From: Bacillota bacterium
GTDB lineage: Bacteria > Bacillota > Clostridia > Clostridiales > Caloramatoraceae
Direction of reading: 5' to 3'
Length of the DNA: 47,384 bases
NCBI GenBank assembly: GCA_023415335.1
Contig: JAEZLD010000057.1
Location: 1 to 47,384 of the forward strand
Part shown: piece after piece, positions 34,919 to 42,953 of the stretch
How the letters are laid out: every line of letters begins with the position of its first letter
Position numbering within the stretch: position 1 is the first letter of the stretch
Made by a program: the position numbers and the translations under genes
The notes under the pieces: generated by a model
What the model saw: the letters and a program-made list of their open reading frames with translations, nothing else
What the model was told of the DNA's origin: nothing
The model's database searches: none

Positions 34919-36439
34919 TTATTTTTTTACTGGTCCTATATTAGTACTTAGAACAGAATTGCCCTCTATTAAACCTGTAGCGGCAACTGGTGTTACTTCA
35001 AAGAAAATATACATGTTAGCATCAGCTCCCGTTAATATATATTCTTTATATGGACCTTCTATTATAAGCTGTTTATCAGAACCATCATCTTTGCTGCCTC
35101 TATACCATTTAAATTTTGTAGCCCCCTCTAAATCACCGTCATTATCCCTATATGAGTAGCTTGCTGTAAGTTTATCACCCGATCTCAAGTTGTTCGGTTT
35201 AGAGGCTGTTATATACGCATTACCATCTATATACGGTGCTGTATTTGCGGAATCAGCTTTAATTTGAACAGGAAAACCGCAAAATACTGCAGCTCCGGCT
35301 CCCTCAGACGAATTAGTAGAGCGTGGAATAACCTTTACGAAATAATACTTGCTAATATCTGAGGTATCTGTAACTTTATAGCTTGAGGAAGTTGCACCTG
35401 GAACCACGGTCATATCAGTTCCATTAGCGTAACTTCCCTTGTACCAAACATACTCCGTTCCACTCTCAGCATGACCTGAAGGGTCAGAATAATTATATTC
35501 TATAGTCAATGTTCCTCCAACAATAGCACTTCCAGTAATATTTACATTCATAACAACCGGGGCATCATTATTTACTGAAACAGTATTGGCAATCTTTATA
35601 ACTATCAGATTTATGGCTGTTTTTGCAGGAGTCGATTTATCATAAGCAAAAATACCAACAGAAAATGTTCCCGCTTCAACAGGCGTTCCGCTTAATTTCC
35701 CGTCAGAGGATAATATCATACCATATGGTAACCTTGTATTATTGGTTAACGCAAAAGCATAAGGCTCCGTGCCCCCTGAAGCAGTCAATGAGTAAGAGGA
35801 CACATATGAAGTTCCTAATGTACCATCTGGTGGATTTGATGGGTTAAATGTCAGATTCCCATCTGATGATACCATAGCGTTGTTAAGTAACTTTATGGCA
35901 ATTCCGTCCTCTGTACCTGTGTTATCAACAATATCAGAATTTTTTTGTATAAGCAGGTTGACCGGTACAACACCAGAGTTAACTGAGTAGTTCTCATTTT
36001 TATAGGTGCTAACAATGTTGAAGCTTATGGCTTTATTGTTATCTGAACGATTAAATATTACTGAACAAGTAGTGAATCGACCAATTTCTTTAGTGCCAGT
36101 CTTGTCCCTGTAATTTATAATGCTCTCTCCAGATGATCTGCTTATAAATATATATGCCGAATTTGGATTAGCTGATGTAGCTATGGTGCTTGAAGCTGGA
36201 ATTGTGTCATCCTTGTCTAATATTTCTACCCCATAAGCGAACCTTATATTCTTTGTAATATACTCAGATGCAAGGTTTGTTTCGCTTATCAAACTATATT
36301 TATCAGAGCTTTTCCCAAAGGCTTTAATTCCAAAAACATCCATAGAATATACTATAGTCCCAATAATGCCCAAAAGCGCAATGACAACTACGACCTCTAT
36401 CAAAGTAAGACCTTTCATATGCATTTTATAGGTATTCAA
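34919..36439 (-). CDS. GspJ/PilW-like prepilin with Ig-like C-terminal domains (cassette 3)
   Basis: 506 residues. Cleavage after G10: MKG-LTLIEVVVVIAL, Glu5 present. The pilin body (about 35-160) follows the GspJ/PilW pattern with ETNLASEYITKNIRFAYG. Then a putative Ig He_PIG-type domain (GTPVEAGTFSVGIFAY) and two related Ig-like domains ending the protein (TAPYIDGNAYI, then EYVWYKGSYANG and KFKWYRGSKDDG, the same motif in each). They probably form an extended stalk. The start is ambiguous: the TTG at 36439 has no ribosome site, while an ATT seven codons upstream follows AAGGTGAG. Last gene of its cassette. Confidence 0.82.
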   Translation of the reverse strand: MNTYKMHMKGLTLIEVVVVIALLGIIGTIVYSMDVFGIKAFGKSSDKYSLISETNLASEYITKNIRFAYGVEILDKDDTIPASSTIATSANPNSAYIFISRSSGESIINYRDKTGTKEIGRFTTCSVIFNRSDNNKAISFNIVSTYKNENYSVNSGVVPVNLLIQKNSDIVDNTGTEDGIAIKLLNNAMVSSDGNLTFNPSNPPDGTLGTSYVSSYSLTASGGTEPYAFALTNNTRLPYGMILSSDGKLSGTPVEAGTFSVGIFAYDKSTPAKTAINLIVIKIANTVSVNNDAPVVMNVNITGSAIVGGTLTIEYNYSDPSGHAESGTEYVWYKGSYANGTDMTVVPGATSSSYKVTDTSDISKYYFVKVIPRSTNSSEGAGAAVFCGFPVQIKADSANTAPYIDGNAYITASKPNNLRSGDKLTASYSYRDNDGDLEGATKFKWYRGSKDDGSDKQLIIEGPYKEYILTGADANMYIFFEVTPVAATGLIEGNSVLSTNIGPVKK

Positions 36440-36498
36440 ACTAATCTTTATATTAATCTAACTCACCTTCTCTCTTATCTCATTAATTCTTTAGGTAT

Positions 36499-36831
36499 TT
36501 ATTTATTAGGAATAAACATTTCAAACGAACCATCTATAACCTTTTCTCCATTAACGGTAACAGTCTTGCCCGAAGAGGGAAAGGTAACAGTAATTACGTC
36601 TGATGTAGAGCTTGCTCCATCAGATATCTTATTCTCCATAGCATTTTGATTGCCGTATATACTATTGATAGTCTTACCATTTCGAACAATCATTTTAAAT
36701 CCGCTACCGAAAATAGGTAAAAGTGCTGTAGCAATTAACCCAATCAAAGCTATGCATATTATTGTTTCTACCAGAGTTAATCCCTTAAAAGACTTTGTAT
36801 TTTTTCTATAATAAAATTTTTTTCCTTTCAT
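36499..36831 (-). CDS. GspI/PilV-like minor prepilin, small (cassette 3)
   Basis: 110 residues from ATG 36831 with GAGGG upstream (earlier in-frame ATGs overlap the previous gene and are less likely). Leader SFKG-LTLVETIICIA with Glu5, then SIYGNQNAMENKIS, the GspI/PilV-like motif, and a short beta-rich tail that ends FEMFIPNK. It is a pilin of normal small size, without an adhesive domain, and a close paralog of the 39667 gene. Confidence 0.85.
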   Translation of the reverse strand: MKGKKFYYRKNTKSFKGLTLVETIICIALIGLIATALLPIFGSGFKMIVRNGKTINSIYGNQNAMENKISDGASSTSDVITVTFPSSGKTVTVNGEKVIDGSFEMFIPNK

Positions 36832-36845
36832 AACTGATTCCCTCA

Positions 36846-37940
36846 TTACTCCCATTTAAGGATTGTGTAGGCCTTAATGTTGGGGTCAACAATAGAAGTA
36901 TTATCCTGAGGAACAAAAACTACAGATCCATTAGGGCCATTGCTTCCATTCTTCGTAAGCTTCTTTGCTATTACTGCCCCATAAATGGTAGACTGGTTAC
37001 TTTGCACCTCCACATATGCATCTGGGGCTATTATATAAGCATTTGTGGTTATATTAGCCTGCATCCTGAAAATGCTGTCCTTCTGCATATAAATAAACAG
37101 GTTCTTTGGTGCCGTATTATTTATAAACCCCTTTGTTTGAACCTCCATAAGGTTGTTAACAAACAGATTTACCCTTCCATTTCCGGAGGCAGATATCTGT
37201 AAATTACCCTTTATATATAGTGAATCTACAATTATGTTTATAACATTGTTATCTGCTACTATTTTTAATGTTTTGTTTTGGTCTATGGTAATGGTGCTGA
37301 AGGTATAGCTGGAGCTTAATGTAATGGTATTACTATTAACTGTTAAATTGTTGGGAGAATACATTGGAGGTGCAGTTGTTGGTATAACAGTTTCAATGTA
37401 CTTAGGACTATTAGGCAATGCTTTATATTTAGTATCATCATATCTATTGCTTCCATTTGTACGATATGAAATACTCTCTCCCGACTGTATGTCACCTTCA
37501 ACCTTCATATTGCCTATATCAAGCGGTGAATCAGTGTATATTGCTTTGTCAATCAATTCACCCAAGGTCATTCTCCTTAATACCTGCGTTGTTGTTCTTG
37601 TAACTCCTCCAACCTTTCCTGTACCAATAATACTAATTTGGTTTGATACAGGGCTTGTAACCTCAACATTGAATGTTCCATTTGAGAAAAATGTGGAATT
37701 ATCACTAGAAGCATGAGAAACCAACGAGGTATCTATGGTAGGATTATTTATTATATATGTCCCTACCGAATCGGCACCGGACCTTGCAATATAATATGCC
37801 TGCTTGCTCTTTTTTTGGTAGGCTGCATTTCTTGCTCCACCAACACCCATTGTCATTAAAGATACACAAAATATTGTTAGAATCGAAAAGATAACCATAA
37901 CCAGAACCAATCCGGCACCTTTACTCTTTCTTATTTTCAT
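36846..37940 (-). CDS. GspK/PilX-like minor prepilin with beta-solenoid-like ectodomain (cassette 3)
   Basis: 364 residues from ATG 37940 (AAGGAG eight bases upstream; a TTG three codons earlier is less likely). SKG-AGLVLVMVIFSILTIF is a class III leader without Glu5, followed by KQAYYIARSGADSVGTYI as in PilX_N proteins. From about residue 180 the sequence is rich in Asn/Ile/Val with repeated short strands (TIDQNKTLKIVADNNVINII, GNGRVNLFVNNL), the look of a right-handed beta-solenoid. Predicted tip cap carrying its own large head. First gene of the cassette. Confidence 0.82.
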   Translation of the reverse strand: MKIRKSKGAGLVLVMVIFSILTIFCVSLMTMGVGGARNAAYQKKSKQAYYIARSGADSVGTYIINNPTIDTSLVSHASSDNSTFFSNGTFNVEVTSPVSNQISIIGTGKVGGVTRTTTQVLRRMTLGELIDKAIYTDSPLDIGNMKVEGDIQSGESISYRTNGSNRYDDTKYKALPNSPKYIETVIPTTAPPMYSPNNLTVNSNTITLSSSYTFSTITIDQNKTLKIVADNNVINIIVDSLYIKGNLQISASGNGRVNLFVNNLMEVQTKGFINNTAPKNLFIYMQKDSIFRMQANITTNAYIIAPDAYVEVQSNQSTIYGAVIAKKLTKNGSNGPNGSVVFVPQDNTSIVDPNIKAYTILKWE

Positions 37941-38030
37941 TACAAACAACTCCTTTTAAATTATTAATTTAAAGGCAAACACTTTATGTGTATAATACTC
38001 ATAGCTTTTTAATATAATTCTTCACTATAT

Positions 38031-38060
38031 ATTATAACCTAAAATTTCCAAATGTGTCTA
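38031..38060 (-). promoter_or_regulatory. Promoter of pilin cassette 3
   Basis: Minus strand TAGACA (38055-38060), 18 bases, TATAAT (38031-38036), about 90 bases before the start at 37940. The 307-base gap 37941-38247 holds this and the terminator of cassette 2, nothing else that I can see. Confidence 0.5.
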
Positions 38061-38181
38061 TTGGTACCATGCTCTTTTTTTCATTACAATTCTTATTATT
38101 TCATCAATATTATTAAAATAAGATATAAGGAGAGTATTATGTTGTGACTATTTTCTTTATCACTATAAAATTATTTTATTA

Positions 38182-38218
38182 AAAAATCCGTATGAACTTA
38201 TTTTTCATACGGATTTTT
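38182..38218 (-). terminator. Terminator of pilin cassette 2
   Basis: Perfect 15-bp stem AAAAATCCGTATGAA / TTCATACGGATTTTT with seven-base loop, followed on minus by TTTAATAAAAT, 30 bases after the stop at 38248. Confidence 0.85.
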
Positions 38219-38247
38219 AAACACTTAAGGTATTTCCAATGTTTGTA

Positions 38248-39624
38248 TTATTTTGTAATGATAATGTCATCGCCGCTTAAAGGAGTAATTTTAATATATA
38301 AAGTATCTTTATTTTTAAGTTCTATAGTAAATGGATTCCCTGTTACTGTTTTATATTCACCAGAATTTACATAGTATTTTATTTCTTTAACATCTTTACC
38401 TGAAGAAATTTTTGTAACTCTATCATTCCTGTAACAGGTTATCGTACACGTATTACCATGGCTTGCATAGCTAATATATAAAGCATCTTCATTTATATTT
38501 GGAAGAATAGTAATTAACTTTCTGTTATAAACAGCACCATCTGATGCTGTAGCCGTAACTTCAATGCTTCCTGAGAACGTATTGTTACCTAATGTTTTAA
38601 GTATTCCATCAGAATCAATGGTAGCTACGCTGTTATCCTTATTAATGGACCATGTGACCGTCTTGTCTGTAGCGTTAAATGGAGCTATGTCAGCTGTCAT
38701 CTGCAGAGATCCGTTCTTTTGGTATATATAGTCATAATCTGATTTTACTGTTATTGAAGTAACCGGTGTATCTGGAGGTGCGCTGCTGACAGTAAGAACA
38801 TGCTCTCCGCTGGATATTCCGGAGCCATCACATGCAGTTGCCTTTACTCTGATTATTGCGCCAATAGGCGCATTGGTCAGGTTTAAGCGTCCAGTAGCAG
38901 CATCAATCGAAACCATACTGGCAGCAGATGATTGTATATTATCTACAGTTGCTGACCAGTAAACAGTATTGATTGATGCATCGCTTGGGTTGACAACGCT
39001 TGTAAACACCATTGTTCCATTCTGTCCTATGGATACCGCTCCTTCAGGAACAGTATTAATAGCAATAGATTCAACAGGCTTTGCATTCAGCTTAATATCT
39101 ACCGGGGTTCCAGGGGTATACTCTATTGCCGTACCGATACTTCCTGCAACAAGTCCCCCCATTCCAACATTAAGCATAACTATACTTGTCTCTACCTGAT
39201 AGCCTTCCCCTCGGAACTGACCATCAATCTTTAAATTTATTGTCTGGATATCCTGTTCGCTAAAGGAAAGTGTTGCTGCAACGCCACCTAAGCTTCCAGG
39301 AACATCCTGACTTATTCCGCCTTTATAATGCTTTACTGTACCATCTTTAATATATATATATTGCTTATTTACGTCAAATGCAGCTGGTATATCTGGCAAA
39401 ATTCTTACATTGCTAGCATACCTAACTTGGTTACTGATGTAATCAGCATTCAGCCTGAGGTTAGATTGTATATCTGCTTTTGCATCACCTTTAAAGAACA
39501 GCTTGTTAAAAGAGCCTTGCATGTTGGCGGCTATAAGCAGCACCAATGAAATCAGTGAAATTGTAACAATAATTTCAATTAAGGTAAATCCCTTTGTACT
39601 ATTATTAAATCTCTTCTTCACCAT
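38248..39624 (-). CDS. GspJ/PilW-like prepilin with bacterial Ig-like (Big_2-type) domains (cassette 2)
   Basis: 458 residues. Leader STKG-FTLIEIIVTISL, Glu5 present, and the GspJ/PilW-like body (KADIQSNLRLNADYISNQVRY). C-terminal to about residue 190 come two Big_2-like domains with the family pattern: VSIGQNGTMVFTSVVNPSDA ... VYWSATVDN, and YIYQKNGSLQMTADIAPFNA ... VTWSINKDNS. The tail ends with repeats of strand (YYVNSGEYKTVTGNPFTIEL). It is the cassette-2 partner of the 34919 protein, but uses a different Ig type. AAAGG lies ten bases before ATG 39624. Confidence 0.87.
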   Translation of the reverse strand: MVKKRFNNSTKGFTLIEIIVTISLISLVLLIAANMQGSFNKLFFKGDAKADIQSNLRLNADYISNQVRYASNVRILPDIPAAFDVNKQYIYIKDGTVKHYKGGISQDVPGSLGGVAATLSFSEQDIQTINLKIDGQFRGEGYQVETSIVMLNVGMGGLVAGSIGTAIEYTPGTPVDIKLNAKPVESIAINTVPEGAVSIGQNGTMVFTSVVNPSDASINTVYWSATVDNIQSSAASMVSIDAATGRLNLTNAPIGAIIRVKATACDGSGISSGEHVLTVSSAPPDTPVTSITVKSDYDYIYQKNGSLQMTADIAPFNATDKTVTWSINKDNSVATIDSDGILKTLGNNTFSGSIEVTATASDGAVYNRKLITILPNINEDALYISYASHGNTCTITCYRNDRVTKISSGKDVKEIKYYVNSGEYKTVTGNPFTIELKNKDTLYIKITPLSGDDIIITK

Positions 39625-39666
39625 ATTTAATCAGCCTTTCCACTACGCATTTGCAACCATATATGA

Positions 39667-40020
39667 TTAATTTGACAAGAAGGTAGTAAGCATTCTGCTG
39701 TCGTTTCCATATGGATAAGTAATAACTATTATATCTCCTGAAACACTATATGTTTTGCCTGAAGCAGAATTCTTCAGTGTAATGCTTTGTCCGTTTGTCC
39801 TGCTTACATTAGGAGTTATGTTATGGGGATTTGAAATATTATTTTCCATTTGAGCCTGTGCCTCGAAAACATTCTTACTATTTTTACCAGACCTTATAAT
39901 ACCGTTCATTCCTGAACCAAACATGGCAAAAAACATAATGCTTATTACTCCTATTAGCATTATGGATATAATAACTTCAATTAAAGTGAATCCGTTTTTT
40001 TTGTTAGTAAATATATTCAT
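39667..40020 (-). CDS. GspI/PilV-like minor prepilin, small (cassette 2)
   Basis: 117 residues. KKNG-FTLIEVIISIMLIG with Glu5, then NVFEAQAQMENNISN, the same GspI/PilV-like pattern as the 36499 gene, and a short strand-rich tail (GQSITLKNSASGKTYSVSGDI) that matches its paralog in layout (TFPSSGKTVTVNGEKV). It carries no adhesive domain. GGAAGGCTGATAAA precedes the ATG; it is 13 bases after the K-like gene. Confidence 0.86.
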   Translation of the reverse strand: MNIFTNKKNGFTLIEVIISIMLIGVISIMFFAMFGSGMNGIIRSGKNSKNVFEAQAQMENNISNPHNITPNVSRTNGQSITLKNSASGKTYSVSGDIIVITYPYGNDSRMLTTFLSN

Positions 40021-40033
40021 TTTATCAGCCTTC

Positions 40034-41032
40034 CTAACTCCAAAGTATAGAATAGCTTGTAACCTTAAGCATGGTAGGAACTACTCCCCCAATGTAACGA
40101 TTGAGCTCATCAGGGTCCGTTATAATATCCATGTTGCCAGCGGCACAGTGGGCAGTAATATCGCTTTGTGACTTGATGACTATCCCTCCTGCAATATCCT
40201 TATAAAAATATCCCACACCATCAATAACTACTACTCCCCAATTTCCTGTTACCCCATTCTTTGTGCGAACTATAGGAGTCACACCATTTAAAGCCCCGTA
40301 AACCTGCAGGGTTATATCACCCTTAAGATTACCATTTGATTTAAAATCTATAGGAGCACTAAATACTATAACATTTGACTGTAATATAATACTCTGATGT
40401 ACTACTTGGATTGGACTGGTAAATAACATTCTCTCAAATGTCAGTTTTGCTGAGCCTTTGTTTTTATTTGCTATCTTAAGTCCTTTTGCATTTTTAGCCT
40501 CATTTTTAACAGTGCCCTTGTTACTAATCGAGCTCGGATATTCTCCCGGATTGTTTATCTGTCCACTTGTATAGTCATAGAAGCCTGTAAGGCGTCCATC
40601 TATATAATCAGGTGTAGGCCCAGGTATTTCTGAGGTAATCTCATTAATTGTTACATTTACAACCTTTTGCATATTTCGTACAGTTCCTGTTGATTTGATA
40701 ACTGTTGACGTTCCCTCAGTTGTAATTGTTACATCAAATTTCCCTTTATAGCTGGATGGCTCAGCACCTACAAATCTTCCGGAGTCATTAAGGTACACGG
40801 TATCAAATGTTCCTGATGGTTTATCGGTGCTGGGTGCTTTCTGCCATGCCTCCAGCATAGCCTCAGCACCTGCCCTTGCAAGGTAATGGGCTTCTGTTCC
40901 ATTTTCCTGGTTAGATGCCTGTCTTGTTTGATATAAGCTGACACTGAGAAAGCTGGTTCCAAGAATGGCCAGAATCATTGTCAGAACAACTACAGTCACT
41001 AATCCCACACCTTTTTCCTTTTTAATACCCAT
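40034..41032 (-). CDS. GspK/PilX-like minor prepilin with beta-rich ectodomain (cassette 2)
   Basis: 332 residues. EKG-VGLVTVVVLTMILAILG is a class III leader with Gly at +2 and Thr at the Glu5 position, then QENGTEAHYLARAGAEAMLEAW, the PilX_N/GspK pattern. The ectodomain (about 150-332) has short alternating strands (KANKGSAKLTFERM-like: NKNKGSAKLTFERM, SNVIVFSAPIDFKSNGNLKGD), as in the 36846 protein. GGAGGAGGT lies before the ATG and a promoter at 41058. First gene of the cassette, followed by the small I-like and Ig-J-like genes. Confidence 0.84.
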   Translation of the reverse strand: MGIKKEKGVGLVTVVVLTMILAILGTSFLSVSLYQTRQASNQENGTEAHYLARAGAEAMLEAWQKAPSTDKPSGTFDTVYLNDSGRFVGAEPSSYKGKFDVTITTEGTSTVIKSTGTVRNMQKVVNVTINEITSEIPGPTPDYIDGRLTGFYDYTSGQINNPGEYPSSISNKGTVKNEAKNAKGLKIANKNKGSAKLTFERMLFTSPIQVVHQSIILQSNVIVFSAPIDFKSNGNLKGDITLQVYGALNGVTPIVRTKNGVTGNWGVVVIDGVGYFYKDIAGGIVIKSQSDITAHCAAGNMDIITDPDELNRYIGGVVPTMLKVTSYSILWS

Positions 41033-41057
41033 ATTTATACACCTCCTCCATAATTAG

Positions 41058-41085
41058 ATAATACCATAATTTACTAATTTTACAA
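41058..41085 (-). promoter_or_regulatory. Promoter of pilin cassette 2
   Basis: Minus strand TTGTAA (41080-41085), 16 bases, TATTAT (41058-41063), only 26 bases before the start at 41032, so the leader would be very short. Confidence 0.55.
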
Positions 41086-41207
41086 GTCATGAGTATGTTT
41101 TTACAAAGTTCTAATTAACTATCTAAAAATTCCTTTTATATTTATAATTATTAGGCATAGGTTTGAAGCTTCTATTTGATATACTACCCTAGAATATTTA
41201 AATAAAA

Positions 41208-41235
41208 AGAGCTTACACACTTAGGTGCAAGCTCT
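41208..41235 (-). terminator. Terminator of pilin cassette 1
   Basis: AGAGCTT-A-CAC / GTG-C-AAGCTCT stem with a six-base loop, followed on minus by TTTTTATTT. It lies 214 bases after the stop at 41449, leaving a long 3' untranslated region. Confidence 0.75.
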
Positions 41236-41300
41236 ATATGACAATCTGATAAACTTTTTCATTTTATTCACATATGATACTCTTGTCCTATAGCCGAAGC

Positions 41301-41334
41301 AAATTCCACCGCCACCAGTCCCCACCTAAGCTCT
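41301..41334 (-). other. G-rich patch in the 3' untranslated region of cassette 1
   Basis: In the otherwise AT-rich 416-base gap 41033-41448 the minus strand has six closely spaced G-runs (GGTGGGGACTGG, TGGCGGTGG). CTTAGGTG here is the perfect complement of eight bases in the loop and 3' arm of the terminator at 41208-41235. It may form a G-quadruplex or an alternative to the terminator. No convincing gene is present. Confidence 0.4.
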
Positions 41335-41448
41335 TGTAATTATAATTTTAATGAGATTAACATGTTTATCACTGGTTTTAAATACATAACATACCTTACT
41401 ACAAAACGTTTACTCATTTTAAATGGGAGCATATATAGCATACATAAA

Positions 41449-42939
41449 TTATGGTCTGTACTTGTTACTAAGATATTGCATAACCTTAGCTTCGTCCATA
41501 GATGAGGATGCATACAGTATAACCTCAGCTATGTCTCCGCTTACAGCATTTCCAATGGTTAATTTCTTACCTGCTGATGTAGAGCTTGCCGGAGAGGAGG
41601 AATAGCTTTCAATGCCACCATCTATTGATACACTTAACCCTGACGTATTAGATACCAGCTTAATTATATGCCATGCTCCATCATTTATGGATGTATTTGA
41701 ACTGACAGTGACCTTCTCACTTCCGTCCTGTTTGATTGACGAAAAATCCACACCTCCGCTGCTGTTTGGAGACAGACTCCAGGTATTATCATAAGACAAT
41801 ATATTGCCAGTTGTACCATCTATATTTCTTACAACTACAAACGCTGTAAATTTGTCATATGTCATGTTTACGTAATTATTTGTTATCAGTTTGACTGCCT
41901 TTGTATATCCTAGATATTTAAAGTTTCTAATTTTAGATAGGTCGCTGCTTTTTACTTCGCTCTGCATATATGTGGGCAGATTATATGGAGCTGTATTAAT
42001 AACGTTTTGTGGTGTTGCTGTATTAGAAGAGCTTCCTAAGCTGATCCATTTCATAACATACCTGGTTACCCCATCAATTTTTATACAATTTGTATCATCC
42101 TGGTTTATCATTGAGGTATCCAGATGGAGAAGCAAATCGTTGGTAACAGTAAGGCCTGATAGGTATATTGGATTAGTATCAACCGTTATGCCCATCTTAC
42201 CAAGCCGTGAACCTGGAGTAACAGTACATACAAGATACCTTCCCGCATAGCTTTGCAAATTAGCAGAAAGATTTTCAGTATCTTGTCCAGCAATAATGGA
42301 ATAATCATTAGGAAATACGGGATAAAGTGTTCCCTTTTCATTCTGCGCCGGATTAGCCTTAGGTGTAGTATAAAAACCCTCCTTAGATACGTACCAGCGA
42401 TAAACATTCATATAGTTTACACCAAGTGGATCTGATAAGGTTATTGTTGTGTTCAGGCTCAGGTCCGAACGGTTTGCATAAGCTTTGTCAACCACGCTAC
42501 CTGATACAAGCATTTTCATTGTTGCATTAGTGATAGATGCTACTGGCATGCCATCGGAATACGTATCAACTACTACTGTAAAAAGCTTCTTATTGCTATT
42601 TCCCAAGTGGTCTGCATCCCTTATGGCAACCTCATTGTCATAGCCTACCACAGTTCGCCTGTCGCTTGATGCTGCAGCTCCAAATATGGTATAGTTATGT
42701 GCTGTTCCATCTACCACTTCAGCTGGATTGCCGTTTTTCATCTCTATTTGTTCCTCTGCCTTTTTTATTTTATCCTCAATATCATCCTGGGCTGTGTATG
42801 CATTCTTTATAATCTGTCTTGTATTAATAAGAATTTTATAATTATTTACAAAATAAGGCAGTGTCATTATTGCTATAGCACCAAGTATGGTAATTGAAAT
42901 AACTACCTCTATAAGGGTCATACCCTTACTTCTCTCCAT
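41449..42939 (-). CDS. GspI/PilV-like prepilin with LamG-type C-terminal domain (cassette 1)
   Basis: 496 residues from ATG 42939 (AAGGAG nine bases upstream; a longer in-frame start is unsupported). RSKG-MTLIEVVISITIL leader, Glu5, then NAYTAQDDIEDKIKK. The paralog of the 31129 protein: YRWYVSKEGFYTTP, then TVTPGSRLGKMG and IYLSGL, recur in both. The last 200 residues are LamG-like (LHLDTSM, TAFVVVRNIDG, WHIIKLVSN, LTIGNAVSGDIAEVILY). It is a likely glycan or protein-binding minor pilin. Last gene of the cassette. Confidence 0.88.
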   Translation of the reverse strand: MERSKGMTLIEVVISITILGAIAIMTLPYFVNNYKILINTRQIIKNAYTAQDDIEDKIKKAEEQIEMKNGNPAEVVDGTAHNYTIFGAAASSDRRTVVGYDNEVAIRDADHLGNSNKKLFTVVVDTYSDGMPVASITNATMKMLVSGSVVDKAYANRSDLSLNTTITLSDPLGVNYMNVYRWYVSKEGFYTTPKANPAQNEKGTLYPVFPNDYSIIAGQDTENLSANLQSYAGRYLVCTVTPGSRLGKMGITVDTNPIYLSGLTVTNDLLLHLDTSMINQDDTNCIKIDGVTRYVMKWISLGSSSNTATPQNVINTAPYNLPTYMQSEVKSSDLSKIRNFKYLGYTKAVKLITNNYVNMTYDKFTAFVVVRNIDGTTGNILSYDNTWSLSPNSSGGVDFSSIKQDGSEKVTVSSNTSINDGAWHIIKLVSNTSGLSVSIDGGIESYSSSPASSTSAGKKLTIGNAVSGDIAEVILYASSSMDEAKVMQYLSNKYRP

Positions 42940-42953
42940 CACTCTTCCACTCC

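Noticed and set aside
41236..41448. Riboswitch for the cassette at 40034-41032
   Set aside because: A good promoter lies at 41058-41085, after the region, so the G-rich element is not in its transcript. I kept it only as a feature of the upstream cassette's 3' end.
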